DNA of 64,000 nucleotides from CBDBFH01 sp965204775 (GCA_965204775.1 CBDBFH010000028.1:186001-250000); one strand, 5' to 3'; counted from the first letter of the stretch, positions 1 to 9,205 are shown. A program made the numbers and translations. Notes: generated from the letters alone by a model not told the origin.

Positions 1-339
1 TTCGATCACGGTTTCGCTATCGGGGCGGGGATCGAAGACGCCGGGGGGGAGGGCGAAGAGGAGGCTGCGGAATTCGCGCCGGCCCAGGATGCGGGCGACC
101 GGCTCACCGGCGAGGCGTCTGGCGGCGGCGCGGCTCAGGCGGTCGCGGGCGCGGGAAGAGGCGCGGGCATGGGGAGCGGCGAGGAGATCCTGATCTGTCC
201 AGCCGGTTGCATATTGGGCGAGGAGGCGGGCGTCGAGCAGGGGCGAGGGGATTTGGCGGCGGCGCAAGAGTTCGGCGACGCACCGGATCGCTTGATGGAT
301 CGGGGCGGGTAGCGCCGGAGCGGCGGGCGGCGCGCTCAT
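1..339 (-). CDS. prmC: PrmC/HemK release factor glutamine methyltransferase (3' part outside window)
   Basis: Methylates the glutamine of the GGQ loop in release factors RF1/RF2 using SAM. Only the first 113 codons are visible; the gene runs off the left edge, so the SAM-binding core and the NPPY catalytic motif cannot be checked. The visible N-terminal helical domain ends in GEPVARILGRREF and then VFDPRPDSETVIE, the hallmark transition into the HemK catalytic domain. The start ATG (339-337) overlaps the prfA stop as ATGA, so it is translationally coupled to the gene for its own substrate, the usual prfA-prmC arrangement. Confidence 0.9.
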   Translation of the reverse strand, partial: MSAPPAAPALPAPIHQAIRCVAELLRRRQIPSPLLDARLLAQYATGWTDQDLLAAPHARASSRARDRLSRAAARRLAGEPVARILGRREFRSLLFALPPGVFDPRPDSETVIE

Positions 340-1475
340 GGGGCAGATTTGGGGGCAGCTTTGGGGACAGATTTGGGGGCGGCTTTGGCCTCGCCGGCGA
401 AGGCGGCGAGGCGGGCTTCGCGGCGGCGGCGGGCTTCGGCTTCAAGGGCGGGCTGAATCAACGGGTCGAGACCGCCGTCCAGGATTCGCTCCAGCGCGTG
501 CAGCGTCAGCCCCAGACGATGATCGGTCACCCGGCCTTGCGGGAAGTTATAGGTGCGGATTCGCTGGGAGCGGTCTCCGCTTCCGATCTGTCCGCGGCGC
601 TGGCTGGCGCGGCGTTCGGCCTGTTCGCGGCGCTCTTTTTCGTAGAGGCGCGCGCGCAGCACTTTCAGGGCGCGGGCGCGATTCTTGTGCTGCGACTTCT
701 CGTCCTGCTGAATGACGACGAGGCCGCTGGGCAGATGGGTGACGCGCACGGCGCTGTCGGTGGTGTTGACCGATTGTCCGCCGGGGCCGCGGGCGCGGAA
801 GACGTCGATTCGCACATCCTTGTCGGCGATTTCGACCTCATGGGCTTCGGGTTCGGGCAGGATGGCGACGCTGGCCGCCGAGGTGTGGATTCGCCCGCCG
901 GATTCGGTCGCCGGGACGCGCTGGACGCGATGAACGCCGGATTCGAAGCGCAGCTGGTCATAGGCGGCCTGCCCGGCGATGGCGGCGACGGCCTCGCGCA
1001 CGCCGCCGGTCTCGGAGGCGGACACGGAGATCAGTTCGGCCTGCCAGTTTTTGAGGGCGGCGTAGCGCTGATACATGCGCAGGAGATCGGCGGCGAAGAG
1101 GGTTGCCTCCGCGCCCCCGGTTCCGGCGCGCACTTCCAGAATCAGGCGGCTACGGGGGACGGGGGTTTGCTCTTGCAGGAGGGCGGCGAGTTCGGCTTCG
1201 CGCCGGGCGATGATGTGGGCGAGTTCGGCTTCTTCTTCTTCGGCCAGCGCGGCCAGATCGGGGTCGGCGGCGATTGCGCCGCGCTCTTCGTCCAGCGCGC
1301 GGGCGCGGGCGCGGGCGGCTTTGAGGGCTTGCGCCGGTTCGGCCAATTTGGCGAGGCGGGCGCAGTCGCGGGCGGCGGCGGCATAGGCGGAGCTTTGCGC
1401 ATCGAGCGCGGAAAGGCGGGCCTGCGCCTCGGTGAATTGCGCAAGGAGACGCTCAAGGCGGGCGTCGTCAATCAT
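336..1475 (-). CDS. prfA: Peptide chain release factor 1
   Basis: RF1 recognises UAA/UAG in the ribosomal A site and triggers peptidyl-tRNA hydrolysis. The 379-aa product has the RF1 codon-recognition tripeptide PAT at residues 188-190 (RF2 would show SPF) and the catalytic GGQ at 232-234, within ARGPGGQSVNTTDSAV. Length is slightly above the usual 355-360 aa because of an Ala/Pro/Lys-rich tail of about 20 residues. The start ATG overlaps the ispG stop by 4 nt and its stop overlaps prmC, so it is central in a leftward operon (ptsP, HTH protein, ispG, prfA, prmC). Confidence 0.96.
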   Translation of the reverse strand: MIDDARLERLLAQFTEAQARLSALDAQSSAYAAAARDCARLAKLAEPAQALKAARARARALDEERGAIAADPDLAALAEEEEAELAHIIARREAELAALLQEQTPVPRSRLILEVRAGTGGAEATLFAADLLRMYQRYAALKNWQAELISVSASETGGVREAVAAIAGQAAYDQLRFESGVHRVQRVPATESGGRIHTSAASVAILPEPEAHEVEIADKDVRIDVFRARGPGGQSVNTTDSAVRVTHLPSGLVVIQQDEKSQHKNRARALKVLRARLYEKERREQAERRASQRRGQIGSGDRSQRIRTYNFPQGRVTDHRLGLTLHALERILDGGLDPLIQPALEAEARRRREARLAAFAGEAKAAPKSVPKAAPKSAP

Positions 1476-2632
1476 GCGGGGGCGCGAGCGCGGGCGGCAA
1501 CGAGCCGCTCGGCCTGCTCGACGAGGCAGGCGACCAGTTCGCGATTGGCGACCTTGCGCCAGGGCTTTCCGGCGATATAGACCATGCCGGCGCCTGAGCC
1601 GCCGCCGGTGAAGCCCAGATCGGTCTGCGCCGCCTCGCCGGGGCCGTTGACCACGCAGCCGATCAGCGACAGGGTCAGGGGGGTTTTGATGTGGGCGAGT
1701 TTTTCCTCGATCTCCTGGGCGACGGCGATCACGTCGAAGCCCTGCCGGGCGCAGGAGGGGCAGGCGATGACGGTCACGCCATGCTGGCGCAGGCCGAGGG
1801 CCTTGAGGATTTCCAGTCCGGCGCGGACTTCTTCGACCGGATCGGCGGCGAGCGAGACCCGGATGGTGTCGCCGATTCCCTCGCGCAGGAGGGCGCCGAT
1901 TCCCAGCGCGGATTTGATCGTGCCGCTGCGCAGCGCGCCGGCTTCGGTGACGCCCAGATGGAGGGGGCAGTCGATCTGCCGGGCGAGGGCGCGGGTGGCG
2001 GCGAGGGTCAGGAAGACATCGGAGGCTTTGACGCTGATTTTGAACTCATGGAAGTCGTGGTCCTGGAGGATTCGGGCGTGGTCGAGCGCGCTTTCGACCA
2101 TGGCTTCGGGGCAGGGCTCGCGATATTTTTCGAGCAGGCGGCGCTCCAAAGAGCCGCCATTGACGCCGATGCGCATGGCGCAGCCTTCGCCTTTGGCGGC
2201 GTTGACGACTTCGCGCACCCGCTGCGGGCTTCCGATATTTCCGGGATTGATTCGCAGGCAGGCGGCGCCGCTTTTGGCGGCTTCGACCGCGCGCCGGTAA
2301 TGGAAATGAATATCGGCGACGATCGGGACGCGGGCGCTTCGGGTGATGGCGGCCAGCGCCCGGGTGGAATCCGGATCGGGGCAGGAGACGCGGACGATAT
2401 CGGCCCCGGCCTCTTCCAGGCGGCGGATTTGGTCGCAGGTGGCTTTGACGTCGCCGGTCGGGACATTGGTCATCGACTGAACGGAGATCGGCGCGCCGCC
2501 GCCGACCGCGACCGGGCCGACATGGATTTGGCGCGCGGCGCGGCGGTGGATTTCCCGCCAGGGGCGCAGGCCGTGGATCCCGGAGGGCGGCGGGGTCTGG
2601 CCGCCGGGCGGCGGCGGGGTTGGGGGCATCAT
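1472..2632 (-). CDS. ispG: 4-hydroxy-3-methylbut-2-en-1-yl diphosphate synthase (flavodoxin), IspG/GcpE
   Basis: Penultimate step of the non-mevalonate (MEP) isoprenoid pathway: reductive ring opening of MEcPP to HMBPP by a [4Fe-4S] enzyme. The 386-aa protein shows the three cluster cysteines, C291 and C294 in CPSC and C326 in GCVVNGPGEA, with the catalytic Glu just after (E333). The TIM-barrel half carries HEFKISVKASDVF. The first 20 residues are Pro/Gly-rich, so translation could begin a little later, but the ATG at 2632 overlaps the upstream HTH gene's stop (ATGA), which favours it. Confidence 0.96.
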   Translation of the reverse strand: MMPPTPPPPGGQTPPPSGIHGLRPWREIHRRAARQIHVGPVAVGGGAPISVQSMTNVPTGDVKATCDQIRRLEEAGADIVRVSCPDPDSTRALAAITRSARVPIVADIHFHYRRAVEAAKSGAACLRINPGNIGSPQRVREVVNAAKGEGCAMRIGVNGGSLERRLLEKYREPCPEAMVESALDHARILQDHDFHEFKISVKASDVFLTLAATRALARQIDCPLHLGVTEAGALRSGTIKSALGIGALLREGIGDTIRVSLAADPVEEVRAGLEILKALGLRQHGVTVIACPSCARQGFDVIAVAQEIEEKLAHIKTPLTLSLIGCVVNGPGEAAQTDLGFTGGGSGAGMVYIAGKPWRKVANRELVACLVEQAERLVAARARAPA

Positions 2633-3120
2633 GGGCGTTCTTCTCCGGCGGGGCGGGCGGGAGTATAGCCGGTCGCGGGCGTCTGGACCTGTGCGGGGGC
2701 GGGGGGCGGGGCGGGGGTTTGCGTCCAGCGCCAGAGGAGGCCGGCGGCCAGGGCGAGGCCGGCGGCCAGGGCCAGGGTCACCCGGCCTGGGCGGGCCGGG
2801 GCGTCGGCCTGGCGGGCGGCGAAAGCGGCGGGGAGTTGCGCGCTGATCCGGGCGGCGGCGCCGCTGCGCACAATCAAATCATTGGCATCCAGCCCCAGGG
2901 CGCGGGCATAGGAGCGCAGGAATCCGGCGGCATAGGAGCGTCCGGGGAGGTCCTGGGGCCGGTCTTCTTCCAGCGCGCGCAGGAAGCGGGGGGCGATTCG
3001 CAGGCGGTGGGCGAGGGTTTCCAGACTTTGCCCGCGGGCCAGACGGGCGGCGCGCAAACCGGCGCCGATGGGCTGGCGCGCGCCGGGCGCCTGGGCAGGC
3101 TCGTTGCGCGGCGCTTCCAT
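2629..3120 (-). CDS. RodZ-like helix-turn-helix membrane protein
   Basis: 163 aa. Residues about 17-85 form an Xre/HTH_25-type helix-turn-helix resembling the cytoplasmic domain of RodZ (GLRAARLARGQSLETLA, then RSYAAGFLRSYARALGLD). A single transmembrane helix follows at about 113-131 (VTLALAAGLALAAGLLW), then a short Pro/Ala-rich tail. Full-length RodZ is usually above 300 aa with a periplasmic beta domain, which is missing here. An upstream in-frame ATG would lengthen it, but the ATG at 3120 overlaps the ptsP stop (TGATG) and begins just before the conserved domain, so I chose it. A role in cell-shape control is family inference only. Confidence 0.8.
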   Translation of the reverse strand: MEAPRNEPAQAPGARQPIGAGLRAARLARGQSLETLAHRLRIAPRFLRALEEDRPQDLPGRSYAAGFLRSYARALGLDANDLIVRSGAAARISAQLPAAFAARQADAPARPGRVTLALAAGLALAAGLLWRWTQTPAPPPAPAQVQTPATGYTPARPAGEERP

Positions 3121-5459
3121 CAGGCGCGGCCTTCCGGCTCCTCCGGGGAGGAGAGGAGATTCCCGGCATGGGCGAATTCGGTCAGGCGGGCGCGAATGTC
3201 GGCGGCGGGGTCGGCGCAGAGTTTTTCCATCAGGCGGGTCAGGCGGGCGGCGTCCACCGCCCGGATTGCGTCCTTGACGGGGCCGATGGCGGTCGGGGGC
3301 ATGGCGATCCGGCGAAAGCCCAGGCCGATCAGGGCGAGCGCCTCCAGGGGATGGGAGGCGATCTCGCCGCACAAGGTCAGCGGGGTTTGATGTTGGTCGC
3401 AGGCGCGGCGGACATCGCGCAGGAGGCGCAATCCGGCCAGCCCCAGCGGATCATAGCGCTCCGACAGGCGCGGATTGCTTCGGTCGCTGGCATAGAGGAA
3501 CTGGAAGAGATCGTTGCTGCCGACCGAGAGGAAGTCGATTTCGGGCAGGAGTCCGTCCAGCTGCCAGAAGAGGGAGGGGACTTCGAGCATGACGCCGGTT
3601 TCGATGCTGCGGGGCAGGGTCTGGCGCAAATGCCGGGCGCGGGCGGTTTCGCGCGCGAGGAGGCGGCGGGCGGCGGTGAATTCGCTGATTTCGCTGACCA
3701 TCGGGAACATGATTTGCAGCGCCCGCCCCGGCGCGGCGGCGAGCAGGGCGCGCAGCTGATAGCGCAGGAGCGCGGGCCGGTCGAGGCCGATTCGGATCGC
3801 GCGCCATCCCAAAGCCGGATTTTCCTCCTTGCCGGCGCCGACGGCGAGGCGGTCCATATAGGGCAGAATTTTGTCGCCGCCGATGTCGAGGGTGCGAAAG
3901 ACGACGGGCTTGTCCCCGGCGGCCTGGAGGATTCGGCGATAGAGTTCGGTCTGGGCGGCGAGGCGGGGCATGGTTGCGGCGATCATGAATTGGAGTTCGG
4001 TGCGGAAGAGGCCGATTCCATCCGCGCCGGATTCGGCCAGATGGGGCAGGTCGATCAGCAGGCCGGCGGTCATCAGCAGGGAGATTTCCTGTCCGTCACG
4101 GGTGACGGCGGGCTGTCCGGCGCGGGCGCGATAATGGGCGCGGGCGCGGGCGCGGAAGCGGACTTTTTCGGCATAGGCCGAGATCAGGCTGGTCTCCGGG
4201 TTGAGATAGACTTGGCCCTCCTGGGCATCAAGGATGACGGCATCGCCGGGCTGGGCGATATCGAGGAAGCCGGGCAGGCGTCCGATCAGGGGGATGGCGA
4301 GGGCGCGGGCGACGATGGTCACATGCGCCTCGCGCCCGCCTTCTTCCAAAATGACGCCGCGCAGATTGGAGCGGGCGTAATCGAGCAGTTCCGCCGGCCC
4401 CATATTGCGGGCGGCGAGGATGGTGTCTTTGGGCAGATCGCCCGCCGCCGCCGAGCTGGCCGCTCCGGTCAGCTGGCGGATCAGGCGATGGGCGAGGTCG
4501 TCCAGATCATAGAGCCGCTCGCGCAGATAGGGGTTGGTCTGGTGGTGGAAGCGGGCGCGCAAGGAGTCTTGCACCCGCTCGATGGCGGCTTCGGCGGTCA
4601 GGCCGGAGTCGACGGCGTCATGCATGCGGGTCAGCCAGCTGCGGTCGTCGGCGAGCATGCGGTAGGTTTCGAGGATTTCGCGGGTTTCGCCGGCCTTGGG
4701 CACGTGGCGGGCCGAGATCATGCGGTCGAGATCGCCGCGCAGACCGTAGATCGCCCGGTCGAGCCGTTCATGTTCCACCGCCGGGTCTTCGGCGATCAGC
4801 TGTTCGATTTCGATCCGGGGCTGGTGCAAGACGAGATGGCCCAGCGCGATGCCTTCGGCCCATCCCGACCCGCGCCGGCGGTGGGGATTGCGGGGCGGGC
4901 GGGGTTGGCCGGGCGGCGGGGCGGGGGCGGGGGCGGGGGCGAGGCTGCCTCTGGCGGCCAGTTCGGCGACGACCATGGCGACGGTCTGGAGGGTTTCGAC
5001 TTCGTCCTCGTGATAGTTGCGCGGGGCGCGGGTTTGGACCGCGAGGACGCCGCTGACCCGGCCATTGCGCAAGATGGGGACGCCGAGGAAGGATTGATAG
5101 GCCTCTTCGCCGGTTTCGGAGCGGTAGGAGAAAGCCGGATGGGCGCGGGCCTGCGCCAGATTCAGGGGCCGGGCATGGCCGGCGATTTCGCCGATCAGCC
5201 CTTCACCGGGGGCGAGGACGGTGCGGCCGATGGCGTGCGGATTCAATCCGTGGGTGGCGCATAACGCCAGCCGTCCGTCGGGCTGGCGCAGATAGATGGA
5301 GCAGACCTGGGCGTCCATATTTCCGGCGATGATTCGGGTGATCTGTCCCATGCGCTCGCGGTCGGGGGCGGCGCCGGCCATGGCGGCGCGCAAGGCGCGC
5401 AAGAGGCGCGCGGAAGGGGACGGGGCGGAGACGGAAGGGGGAAGGAGCGAAGTGGACAT
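3120..5459 (-). CDS. ptsP: PtsP, phosphoenolpyruvate-protein phosphotransferase EI-Ntr with GAF domain
   Basis: First enzyme of the nitrogen PTS phosphorelay: autophosphorylates from PEP and passes phosphate to NPr (PtsO). 779 aa. A GAF sensor domain covers about residues 1-165, then an Ala/Pro-rich linker (about 170-195) encoded by a G-run tract. Next come the PTS EI domains, with the phosphorylated His in EGGREAHVTIVARALAIP, and the C-terminal PEP-binding barrel ending with LTLCGEIASHPLEALALIGLG, which holds the catalytic Cys. The usual Ser before the active His is Ala. It heads the HTH-ispG-prfA-prmC run and lies 52 nt after lysC, the standard alphaproteobacterial order. Confidence 0.95.
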   Translation of the reverse strand: MSTSLLPPSVSAPSPSARLLRALRAAMAGAAPDRERMGQITRIIAGNMDAQVCSIYLRQPDGRLALCATHGLNPHAIGRTVLAPGEGLIGEIAGHARPLNLAQARAHPAFSYRSETGEEAYQSFLGVPILRNGRVSGVLAVQTRAPRNYHEDEVETLQTVAMVVAELAARGSLAPAPAPAPPPGQPRPPRNPHRRRGSGWAEGIALGHLVLHQPRIEIEQLIAEDPAVEHERLDRAIYGLRGDLDRMISARHVPKAGETREILETYRMLADDRSWLTRMHDAVDSGLTAEAAIERVQDSLRARFHHQTNPYLRERLYDLDDLAHRLIRQLTGAASSAAAGDLPKDTILAARNMGPAELLDYARSNLRGVILEEGGREAHVTIVARALAIPLIGRLPGFLDIAQPGDAVILDAQEGQVYLNPETSLISAYAEKVRFRARARAHYRARAGQPAVTRDGQEISLLMTAGLLIDLPHLAESGADGIGLFRTELQFMIAATMPRLAAQTELYRRILQAAGDKPVVFRTLDIGGDKILPYMDRLAVGAGKEENPALGWRAIRIGLDRPALLRYQLRALLAAAPGRALQIMFPMVSEISEFTAARRLLARETARARHLRQTLPRSIETGVMLEVPSLFWQLDGLLPEIDFLSVGSNDLFQFLYASDRSNPRLSERYDPLGLAGLRLLRDVRRACDQHQTPLTLCGEIASHPLEALALIGLGFRRIAMPPTAIGPVKDAIRAVDAARLTRLMEKLCADPAADIRARLTEFAHAGNLLSSPEEPEGRA
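4918..4939 (+). other. Four G-runs with single-base spacers (potential G-quadruplex)
   Basis: Runs of 4, 5, 5 and 5 G on the + strand, separated by single C residues, inside ptsP. On the coding (minus) strand this is the C-rich repeat encoding the Ala-Pro linker between the GAF and PTS domains. The run pattern fits the canonical G-quadruplex rule; function is not shown. Confidence 0.5.
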
Positions 5460-5511
5460 TGGAAGGGGAGAAGCGCATCAGGATCAGGAGAGGTTGGGGC
5501 GGGCGGCTCGG

Positions 5512-6741
5512 CTAGCCGCCCAGCCCATAGGCGTCATGCAGGGCGCGCAGGGCGGCGTCGCAAGATTGTGCGCCGATCAGGACGCTGACTTTGATTTCGG
5601 AGGTTGAGATCGCCTGAATATTGATTCCCGCCTCGCCCAGGGTCTGAAACATCAGCTGGGCGGCGCCGGCATGGCTGCGCATTCCGATTCCGATGATGGA
5701 GACTTTGGCGACCTCGGGGTCGCTTTCGATTTTATCGTGTCCCAGTCGGCTTTTTTTCTGATCGAGGAGCCGGCGGGCGCGGTCGAGGTCGGCGCGGGCG
5801 ACGGTGAAGGTCAAGGCGGCGCCGGGCCGGGCGGCGACCGGGGCGCTCTGGACGATCATATCGACGTTGATTCCGGCCTGCGCGAGAGGGGCGAGGATTC
5901 GGGCGGCGGTTCCGGGGGTGTCGGCGAGGCCGGTGAGGGTGATTTTGGCCTCGTCGCGCGAATGCGCGATTCCGCTTACGGGCTGGTTTTGCATGATCCG
6001 GTTTTCTCCGCAGACCAGGGTTCCCGGCGGGGTGTGATCGGGGGCCTCGAAGGCGGCGCGCACACACAGGGGCATGCGCCCGGCCATGGCGAGGCCGACG
6101 GCGCGGCTCTGGAGCACGCGCGCGCCCAGCGAGGCCATTTCGAGCATTTCTTCATAGGTGATTTTATCAAGGCGGCGGGCGGATTCAACGATTCGGGGGT
6201 CGGCGGTGTAGATTCCGCGGACGTCGGTGTAGATATCGCAGCGTTTCGCCTGCAGGGCGATGGCCAGGGCGACGGCGCTGGCGTCGGAGCCGCCGCGCCC
6301 CAAAGTGGCGATTCGGCCTCCGGGGGCCAGCCCCTGAAATCCGGCGACCACGGCGACCTGGCCTTTCAGCCTTGCGTTCAGCCGGGCGGTTTCGATTTTG
6401 CGAATGGCGGCACTGCCATGCAGGTCGTCGGTGTGGATCGGGATCTGCCATCCCAGCCAGGAGCGGGCGGAGACTCCCTTGTTCTGGAGGGCGATGGCGA
6501 GCAGACCGGCGGTGATCTGCTCTCCGGCGCTGACCACGGCGTCATATTCGCGGGCGTCATGGAGGGGGCTGGCCTGGCGGGTCCAGGCGGCGAGTTGATC
6601 GGTGGTCCCGGCCATGGCCGAGACGACGACGGCGACGGCCTGTCCGGCCTGAACTTCGCGGGCGACATGGGCGGCGGCATGGGCGATGCGGTCGAGATCG
6701 GCCAGCGAGGTTCCGCCGAATTTCATGACCAGAGGCTGCAT
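5512..6741 (-). CDS. lysC: Aspartate kinase
   Basis: Phosphorylates aspartate, the first step to Lys, Thr, Met and diaminopimelate. 409 aa from the ATG at 6741, with the nucleotide-binding start MKFGGTSLADLDRIAHAA and the kinase loop LGRGGSDASAVALA, followed by two ACT domains (for example ITLTGLADTPGTAARIL and VSIIGIGMRSHAGAAQLMFQTLGEAGINIQAISTSEIKVSVLI), indicating allosteric feedback control. A longer in-frame start at 6807 would add a 22-residue Gln/Ala-rich stretch with no family match, so I prefer 6741. It lies upstream of ptsP and divergent from ubiG across about 128 bp. Confidence 0.95.
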   Translation of the reverse strand: MQPLVMKFGGTSLADLDRIAHAAAHVAREVQAGQAVAVVVSAMAGTTDQLAAWTRQASPLHDAREYDAVVSAGEQITAGLLAIALQNKGVSARSWLGWQIPIHTDDLHGSAAIRKIETARLNARLKGQVAVVAGFQGLAPGGRIATLGRGGSDASAVALAIALQAKRCDIYTDVRGIYTADPRIVESARRLDKITYEEMLEMASLGARVLQSRAVGLAMAGRMPLCVRAAFEAPDHTPPGTLVCGENRIMQNQPVSGIAHSRDEAKITLTGLADTPGTAARILAPLAQAGINVDMIVQSAPVAARPGAALTFTVARADLDRARRLLDQKKSRLGHDKIESDPEVAKVSIIGIGMRSHAGAAQLMFQTLGEAGINIQAISTSEIKVSVLIGAQSCDAALRALHDAYGLGG

Positions 6742-6869
6742 TGCCGGCTTGCGTTCCGTTGTGGCGGGAGCGAGAGTCTGTTGCGGGCTTTGAGGCATCT
6801 CGCGCAAACCGCGCAGATGCCGGGAGCCGGAGCGAGAAGATAGAGTTGGGCGGGGCGCAGGGCAAGCCT

Positions 6870-7649
6870 ATGGCCGGACGGGCGCAGACAGGACGAACCG
6901 AAGACCGGCGCGAGATTGCGCATTTTTCGCAGCTGGCCGGGGGCTGGTGGGATGAGGAGGGGCCGTTTGCGCCTTTGCACCGGCTCAATCCGTTGCGTCT
7001 GGCCTATATCCGCGAGCGGGCGGCGGCGCTGAAGGGTCTGGATCTGTCGCGCGGGCGGGTTTTTGCCGGTCTTTCGGTTCTGGATGTGGGCTGCGGGGGG
7101 GGGCTTTTGTGCGAGCCGCTCGCGCGGGCGGGGGCGGCGGTGACCGGGGTCGACGCCAGCGCGGCGGCGATTGAGGCGGCGCGCGCCCATGCCGCAGAGA
7201 AAAATCTTGCGATTGACTACCGGGCGCAAAGCGTCGAGCAGCTGGCGCAGGAGGCCGGACGTTTCGACGTGATTTTGAACATGGAAGTGGTCGAGCATGT
7301 CGCCAACATGCCGGATTTCGTTCGCCTGTGCGCCGGATTGCTGAAGCCGGAGGGGGTGATGGTGGTGGCGACGATCAACCGGACTTTGAAGGCGTTTATC
7401 TTTGCGATCATCGGGGCGGAATATATTTTGGGGCTGTTGCCGCGCGGGACGCATCATTATGAGAAGCTGGTCCGGCCGGAGGATTTGCGGGCGGCGCTGC
7501 GTTCGGGGGGGGTGGCGGTGCGCGATGAGACCGGCGTTGCGTATAATCCTGTGACCGGCGTCTTTCGGCTGACGGAGGATATGAGCGTCAACTACATGCT
7601 GATCGGTCAGAAGCGTGCCGGGCGGTCAGGCGAAGCGGGAGCGGGCTGA
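6870..7649 (+). CDS. ubiG: UbiG, ubiquinone biosynthesis O-methyltransferase
   Basis: SAM-dependent methyltransferase for both O-methylations in ubiquinone synthesis. 259 aa from ATG 6870. It opens with the family signature FSQLAGGWWDEEGPFAPLHRLNP, then SAM motif I LDVGCGGGLLCEPLA with the acidic D of GVDAS, and later LVRPEDLRAALR and DMSVNYMLIGQK, all typical of UbiG. The ORF is open upstream to 6741, but the extra stretch lies in the lysC intergenic region and has no family match. The last 24 bp overlap the convergent amidase gene. Confidence 0.95.
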   Translation: MAGRAQTGRTEDRREIAHFSQLAGGWWDEEGPFAPLHRLNPLRLAYIRERAAALKGLDLSRGRVFAGLSVLDVGCGGGLLCEPLARAGAAVTGVDASAAAIEAARAHAAEKNLAIDYRAQSVEQLAQEAGRFDVILNMEVVEHVANMPDFVRLCAGLLKPEGVMVVATINRTLKAFIFAIIGAEYILGLLPRGTHHYEKLVRPEDLRAALRSGGVAVRDETGVAYNPVTGVFRLTEDMSVNYMLIGQKRAGRSGEAGAG

Positions 7650-8444
7650 CAGGACGGGGAGCCGGGCGCGGGCGGCGGCGGCGGCGGCGGGATCGATTCG
7701 GGCGAAGATCAGGCCGGGGCGGGCGGAGTTGCGCGCGGCGAGGATGGTTCCCCACGGGTCGACGATCAGGCTGTGTCCATAGGTTCGGCGTCCGGAAGGA
7801 TGGCGTCCGCCCTGAGCGGGGGCGAAGAGGAAGCAGCCGGTTTCGATGGCCCGGGCGCGCAAAAGGACATGCCAATGCGCCTTGCCGGTGAGGTGGGTGA
7901 AGGCGGAAGGGGCGGCGATGAAATCGGCTCCGGCGCGGGCCAGATGGCGGTAGAGAGCGGGAAAGCGCAGATCGTAGCAGATGGTCAGGCCGATTTTTCC
8001 CCAGGGCAGATCGGCGAGGCGCGCCGCCGCGCCGGGGCGGTAATGGCGGCTTTCCCGGAAGACCTGCCCGCCGGGCAGATCGGCGTCGAACATATGGATT
8101 TTGTCATAGCGGCTTTTGATCCGGCCTTGCGGGTCGATCAGGAAGGCGCGGTTGGCGAGTTTTTGCGGCCCGGCGCGCACCGCCAGCGACCCGATCAGGA
8201 GCCAGACCTGCAATTCGGCGGCCAGCCCGCGCAAGTCTTTGAGGACAAGATCGTCTTTTTCGGCGCGGGCCTTGGCGAAGAGGGCGGCGGGGCGCTCTTC
8301 GATCATTCCGGTCATTTCGGGCGTGAGGATCAATTGCGCGCCCCGCCGGGCGGCCCGGCGGATGGCGCGGGCGGCTTGCGCGGCATTGTCGTCCGGCTGC
8401 GTTCCGGCGCACATCTGGATGCAGGCGGCCAGGAAGGCGCTCAC
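7626..8444 (-). CDS. Carbon-nitrogen hydrolase (nitrilase superfamily, Nit1/NIT2-like amidase)
   Basis: 272 aa from a GTG at 8444 that overlaps the comF stop (GTGA). The Glu-Lys-Cys catalytic triad of the nitrilase superfamily is visible: Glu in LTPEMTG, Lys in RYDKIHMFDADLPGG, Cys in GLTICYDLRFPALYR. This architecture matches omega-amidase/deaminated-glutathione amidase-type enzymes, commonly found beside comF and grxC in Alphaproteobacteria; here no glutaredoxin gene lies between. Exact substrate is not provable from sequence. The upstream open frame extends far into comF but without family similarity. Confidence 0.9.
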   Translation of the reverse strand: MSAFLAACIQMCAGTQPDDNAAQAARAIRRAARRGAQLILTPEMTGMIEERPAALFAKARAEKDDLVLKDLRGLAAELQVWLLIGSLAVRAGPQKLANRAFLIDPQGRIKSRYDKIHMFDADLPGGQVFRESRHYRPGAAARLADLPWGKIGLTICYDLRFPALYRHLARAGADFIAAPSAFTHLTGKAHWHVLLRARAIETGCFLFAPAQGGRHPSGRRTYGHSLIVDPWGTILAARNSARPGLIFARIDPAAAAAARARLPVLSARSRFA

Positions 8445-9205
8445 GGCACAACCTCGCGGGGGCGAAAGACGCGGGCCAGAGCCAGAACATCGACCTGGGC
8501 GGCTTTGGCCCGGCGCAAGGCGCGGGCGCAGGCGTTGAAGGTTGCGCCCGAGGTCATGACGTCGTCGATCAGGAGGACGGTTCTGCCCCGGACCTGTTGG
8601 AGATAGGCGGGATTGACGGCGAAGGCGCGGGCGACATTGCGGCGGCGGGCGGGGCGGGCCAGGCCGGTCTGGCTGGGGGTCGGGCGGATGCGCCAGAGGA
8701 GATCGGGAACCAGTATGCGGGCGCGGCTGGCGCGGGCGGCGGCGCGGGCGAGTTCGGCGGACTGGTTGAAGCGGCGCTGGAAGAGGCGGCGGCGGTGGAG
8801 CGGCACCGGGGCGATCAGATCGGCTTCGGCGAGGAGGTCCGGGGCGCAGCGGGCGAGCCAGCCGCCGGCGGCTTCGGCGATTTCGGGCCGGTCGGCATAT
8901 TTGAGGCGGGCGATCAGTTTGCGGCTGACCGGCGGTCCATAGCGCATGACGGCGCGGGCGCGGCGATAAGCGGCTTTGGTTTCGGGGGGCGGGAGGGCTT
9001 CTTCGCCGCCCGGCCATTGATGGGGCAGGGGCAGGCCGGTGAGCGGATGCCAGGGCGGGGCGAGAAAGTTTGCGCCGCCCCAGCACGAGGCGCACAGACA
9101 GGCGCGGCTTTCGATTCGCCGGTTGCAGACCAGGCAGCGCGGGGGTAGAAGAAAATCGCGCGGCAGGCTGGCGAGGCGGCGGAGGAAAGAGGCGAAGGGA
9201 ATCAT
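8441..9205 (-). CDS. comF: ComF family phosphoribosyltransferase-like protein
   Basis: 254 aa from ATG 9205. The N-terminal zinc-ribbon has paired cysteines (PPRCLVCNRR ... CLCASCW), and the C-terminal type I PRTase fold has the PRPP-binding motif TVLLIDDVMTSGATF. ComF proteins are linked to DNA uptake in naturally competent bacteria, but in Alphaproteobacteria the role is mostly unproven. Upstream open frame to 10231 is antisense to the methyltransferase gene and was discarded. It is coupled to the downstream amidase and divergent from the methyltransferase gene (45 bp between starts). Confidence 0.92.
   Translation of the reverse strand: MIPFASFLRRLASLPRDFLLPPRCLVCNRRIESRACLCASCWGGANFLAPPWHPLTGLPLPHQWPGGEEALPPPETKAAYRRARAVMRYGPPVSRKLIARLKYADRPEIAEAAGGWLARCAPDLLAEADLIAPVPLHRRRLFQRRFNQSAELARAAARASRARILVPDLLWRIRPTPSQTGLARPARRRNVARAFAVNPAYLQQVRGRTVLLIDDVMTSGATFNACARALRRAKAAQVDVLALARVFRPREVVP

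Noticed and set aside
207..1580. Long rightward ORF opposite prfA (457 aa)
   Set aside because: Gly/Ala-rich antisense shadow of prfA; high-GC DNA opens such frames. The same holds for many long antisense frames (e.g. 1691-2668, 3168-5264, 17621-19618, 36922-39675).
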